From Fidelibacterota bacterium (GTDB taxonomy: Bacteria; Fidelibacterota; Marinisomatia; SCGC-AAA003-L08; D37C17): a stretch of 15,050 bases of DNA. The stretch covers positions 8,955-24,004 of the forward strand of contig PAHD01000009.1 in assembly GCA_002704685.1 (NCBI GenBank), in the 5' to 3' direction. The notes under the pieces are model-generated. The model did no database searches, was not told the DNA's origin, and saw only the letters and a list, made by a program, of their open reading frames with translations. Positions 13,301 to 15,050 of this stretch are shown here, in pieces. A program made the position numbers and the translations under genes. Position 1 is the stretch's first letter. Every line of letters starts with the position of its first letter.

Positions 13301-15050
13301 ATGAAATCATTATTGATGATTTGTTAGTACAAAATTTTAACGATTTAGGTTTATTGAATTCATCATCATTTAGTTATAGAATCAAATCATCCAATAGTTC
13401 TGGGTCATCTGAATGGTCCGAATATATTGAAAGTAGTACGTTAAACGGTTCAGATTCTATTCAAAATATTTTGAATTTTGATGGTTCGGCTGAGCAGTTG
13501 TTATCTCCTCCTGATAATATTGTTAATTTAGCTTGGGATTCTGGTGGTGATTTTGATTACTATAATATTTATGAAAAGAATTTATTATTAATCAGTGTTG
13601 ATGAAGAATTTTTTATAGATTCTAATTTAGAAACATCATCAATTAGACAGTATGCAATTACAAGTGTGTTAAATGATTTAGAGTCATTACCATCTCAAAC
13701 ATTGGTAATTGAAACTCTACCTGAGTTAGCTCCTGATTCCCCAGGTAATTTTAATGTTAATGGTGGTCAAAATCAGTCAAGTTTAGATTGGGATATTGTA
13801 GTTGGTTATGGTGAGCCGATTGGAGGTGCAGCAGTATCCTATAATATTTATAGAGAATCATTAGGGAACTTTAGTGATATTGAATCAATATCTTTTTTAG
13901 ATAATACAACTCAAAGTAATTACATTGATCTAAATTTAGATGATAATACTTATTATTGCTATGCCGTAGCTGGAGTTAATAGTGAAGGATTAGAAGGTGA
14001 AAAATCTAATTTAATATGCACTGGTACATTATCGCAATTACCTGCCTCATCTCCTGAAAACTTAGTTGCTATTGGTGGTGATCAGCAAGTATTTTTAAGT
14101 TGGAATTCCTCAGAAGGTTCGCCTACAATATTTTATCAAATATTTAGATATGGTGAATATATTGGACAAACTAGCTTAACTAATTATAATGATGTGGGTT
14201 TGCAAAAAAACACAACTTATAGTTACTATGTTGTTGCTACAAATGAGCTTGGTTCATCAAGCTTGTCAGATACTGCAGAAGCAACAACCTCTGATCAATC
14301 GAATTTACTATCTGCAAATGTTCCTGAGGATTTATCTGTTGAATTACCCGAAGTATTTAGAGCAAGTGAATTTTTAGATGCAGAAGCTTCTATTAGTTGG
14401 TCTTCAAGGAGTTTTTCAGAATCTGAAGCAAACAGTAATTTTGAATTAGCTTACAGTGGCAATCCATACCAGCCTATGACATTAGTTGTTGAACAAGTTT
14501 TATATCAAGGAATTAATGTTCCTGATGGTTCTATAATAGCTGTTTTTGATGGTGAAAAATGTGTTGGTAAAGCACAATTACCATTACCTGGGGGAGCACT
14601 TTCTGTTAGTAAAGATGATGGCACAGGAAACGGTTTTTTAGAAGGAAATTTGGCATATTTTAAAGTGTGGAATTCAGATACAAATAGTATATTAACAACT
14701 ACAGCTGCAGGTAATTTATTTTTTGAGGGCTTAGGGTTACAGTTTATTGATTTATCTGTAAATGATGATATTTATAATTTGTATAGAAACGGTTCATTGC
14801 TTGAATCTAACATAAATACTACATCTTATATTGATGGTGAATTAGAAAGTGAAATGAATTACTCCTATCAGGTATCTGCCCAAAATATTTTAGGCCAATG
14901 GTCCGAATCTAATCCCTCTGTTAGTGCAGAAATTAATACTTTTAATTATTTAGGATCTGCACCTGAGTTTACAGATGATTTTGAGTTAATTTTATCGAAT
15001 GTATCAATAGATGAGGATAATATTTTTACTATTGATTTATCTTCAGCTGC
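10339..15050 (+). CDS. Giant exported modular protein: Cys/Asp repeats, fibronectin-III-like domains (3' partial)
   Basis: An open frame with no stop to the right edge (1570 codons visible). Start GTG 10339 gives a good signal peptide (I-A-R-N-N-I-S-F-F-F-S-F-L-L-M-M-F-A); the frame is closed by TAA at 10324. Visible modules in order: D-W-D-E-D-G-D-G-L-F (about 35-45); an A-F-V-D-G module (67-148); a Cys/Asp-rich block with 30 Cys (171-348) built on D-E-C-G-x-C-G-G; a second F-L-D-G-I-C-V-G module (about 363-475); a C-x16-20-C N-Y-D-D-T-A element (504-525); two 'G-W-N-I-[FI]-S' modules each ending E-G-Y-x-[IV]-K-V (533-608, 622-700); F-D-G-D-I-C-V-G (722-807); five fibronectin-III-like domains (about 845-1317); F-D-G-E-K-C-V-G (1368-1446); and a sixth Fn3-like domain (about 1478-1533). 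This is a cell-surface or secreted architecture; binding target unknown. A C-terminal sorting signal would be outside the window. Confidence 0.88.
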   Translation, partial: MIARNNISFFFSFLLMMFATNILFSNDLSSSFLSRDIPIDWDEDGDGLFDDISIYQNSGSITSRVYSNEVDITSDGDALAAFVDGEQRGFALSSSVPPPLGGGHGFLILIYSNLPSGEIITFQFYDHSENTVYNIQESYDFTSDMIIGSIVSAEAFSLGDIVSNGDDGGSCDDIDDDGVCDIDDDCVGAYDECNVCNGDNSSCADCAGIPNGETLVDECGICGGNGIVDGECDCDGNILDECGECGGNNSSCADCSGTPNGDAEFDECGVCNGNGIADGECDCDGNVLDECGICGGDGIGIDFCDCDNNVLDCLGVCGGNAFEDCFGVCDGLGYFDECGVCGGDNSTCDISVQGYVNQETGWSFFQSPSQAFYGFESIEINGLPAQGSNESWAPGSTAGNCIENPYSCDVVGAFLDGICVGWNYVDSSLETQTTIQVQGFYNSPNLQDLTQNYCQENDLPSFYIFDSSSHEIYLLSEQQQYPWSNLEFNYILGSSNADSEVGGCIEEFAVNYDDTAQINNPFEPCYYFQDIDLQEGWNIFSLSLIPNQINIDLFDILAPINDDILLVLDETGSGIFKDQVGNWIDNIGLWKSSEGYLIKVDSNQVLELTTEKPVSLPLSIDLDAGWNIISYPIQSESGDLIENVLSELIESEDLFTVFSETGDIYVPSYITGSDAVNSIGSMFKDEGYYVKVLNNVDLNIDEPVDNNLFVNEENNNIYRTGHFNPVWDGNPSNPMTITVDNFLWNGVVLEEGDEIGVFDGDICVGAGLVTADGYINDSNNQIKVSKDDGSGNGYTEFNSISFRVWKESLAIDIDASIDNWTDISGNTINQVFEALTTPRLNLQVYPPSSINNFTLVPGQTSIDLSWSRPAIGDYNIYDSDNNPSSAVLFSVFRDGENISSNLDSEDFIDLNLNYNTAYSYYIEATSIVGSSLSPNISSLTISGVPTLNINAYVNQIDLFWSDPIDSGNDDSINYKIERFWEVGDFDYNEIIIDDLLVQNFNDLGLLNSSSFSYRIKSSNSSGSSEWSEYIESSTLNGSDSIQNILNFDGSAEQLLSPPDNIVNLAWDSGGDFDYYNIYEKNLLLISVDEEFFIDSNLETSSIRQYAITSVLNDLESLPSQTLVIETLPELAPDSPGNFNVNGGQNQSSLDWDIVVGYGEPIGGAAVSYNIYRESLGNFSDIESISFLDNTTQSNYIDLNLDDNTYYCYAVAGVNSEGLEGEKSNLICTGTLSQLPASSPENLVAIGGDQQVFLSWNSSEGSPTIFYQIFRYGEYIGQTSLTNYNDVGLQKNTTYSYYVVATNELGSSSLSDTAEATTSDQSNLLSANVPEDLSVELPEVFRASEFLDAEASISWSSRSFSESEANSNFELAYSGNPYQPMTLVVEQVLYQGINVPDGSIIAVFDGEKCVGKAQLPLPGGALSVSKDDGTGNGFLEGNLAYFKVWNSDTNSILTTTAAGNLFFEGLGLQFIDLSVNDDIYNLYRNGSLLESNINTTSYIDGELESEMNYSYQVSAQNILGQWSESNPSVSAEINTFNYLGSAPEFTDDFELILSNVSIDEDNIFTIDLSSA
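10936..11229 (+). repeat. Two 147-bp tandem repeat units in the Cys-rich block
   Basis: Two adjacent 49-codon units (10936-11082 and 11083-11229) encode the same layout: N-S-S-C-A-D-C, then P-N-G, D-E-C-G-[IV]-C, D-G-E-C-D-C-D-G-N, and D-E-C-G-x-C-G-G. They differ at scattered codons, many of them silent. Degenerate D-E-C-G-V-C-G-G copies extend on both sides. This looks like an internal in-frame duplication that has since drifted. Confidence 0.85.

Noticed and set aside
14189..14377. Plus-strand 62-aa frame inside the giant protein
   Set aside because: Out-of-frame shadow of the fibronectin-III-like region.

Overview
The window is strongly AT-rich, gene-dense bacterial DNA with short intergenic gaps and several overlapping or abutting genes. 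The gene content suggests an uncultivated marine bacterium, most likely of the SAR406/Marinimicrobia group or a relative near Bacteroidetes. This is an inference from four things: a secreted M6 protease with FG-GAP repeats and a dockerin, a giant surface protein with D-E-C-G-x-C-G-G repeats, HflK/HflC, and a SelW-like selenoprotein. No marker gene in the window proves the placement. UGA is a normal stop here (the M6 protease ends in TGA), so the genetic code is standard.

Left block, + strand, 1-4643: the 3' end of an unrecognised gene, a secreted M6-type metalloprotease (about 1074 aa) ending in a dockerin, a small putative lipoprotein, a small CDGSH-type iron-sulfur protein that seems to start at a non-ATG codon, ApaG, and a 64-aa unknown. 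Spacing is from 11-bp overlap to about 18 bp, so this is probably one transcription unit. Two tRNA genes follow (His-GTG and Arg-TCG), then a bleomycin hydrolase/aminopeptidase C (PepC).

Middle block, - strand, 6164-7674: three genes separated by single nucleotides, read leftwards: a 57-aa two-helix membrane protein, a 76-aa SelW/Rdx-type protein whose CxxC-like motif is C-I-K-UGA (read here as selenocysteine, with a bacterial SECIS-like hairpin 21 nt after the UGA), and a glycosyltransferase of the DUF3524/GTDC1 family (tRNA-queuosine mannosyltransferase type). The last gene overlaps the end of pepC by 8 bp, tail to tail. An ordinary ORF caller would miss the SelW-like gene or annotate it as broken.

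Right block, + strand, 7792-15050: a 146-aa membrane-anchored protein of unknown function, a near-perfect 33-bp inverted repeat, a good sigma70-like promoter, the hflK-hflC pair (membrane regulators of the FtsH protease), and the first 1570 codons of a giant exported modular protein. The latter carries Cys/Asp-rich repeats, paired 'GWN' modules, repeated 'F-D-G-x-x-C-V-G' modules and about six fibronectin-III-like domains, and runs off the right edge.

The two items most worth a second look are the UGA-containing SelW-like gene in an operon with a tRNA glycosyltransferase, and the CDGSH gene with an apparent ATC start. No CRISPR array, insertion sequence, phage module or rRNA gene was seen.
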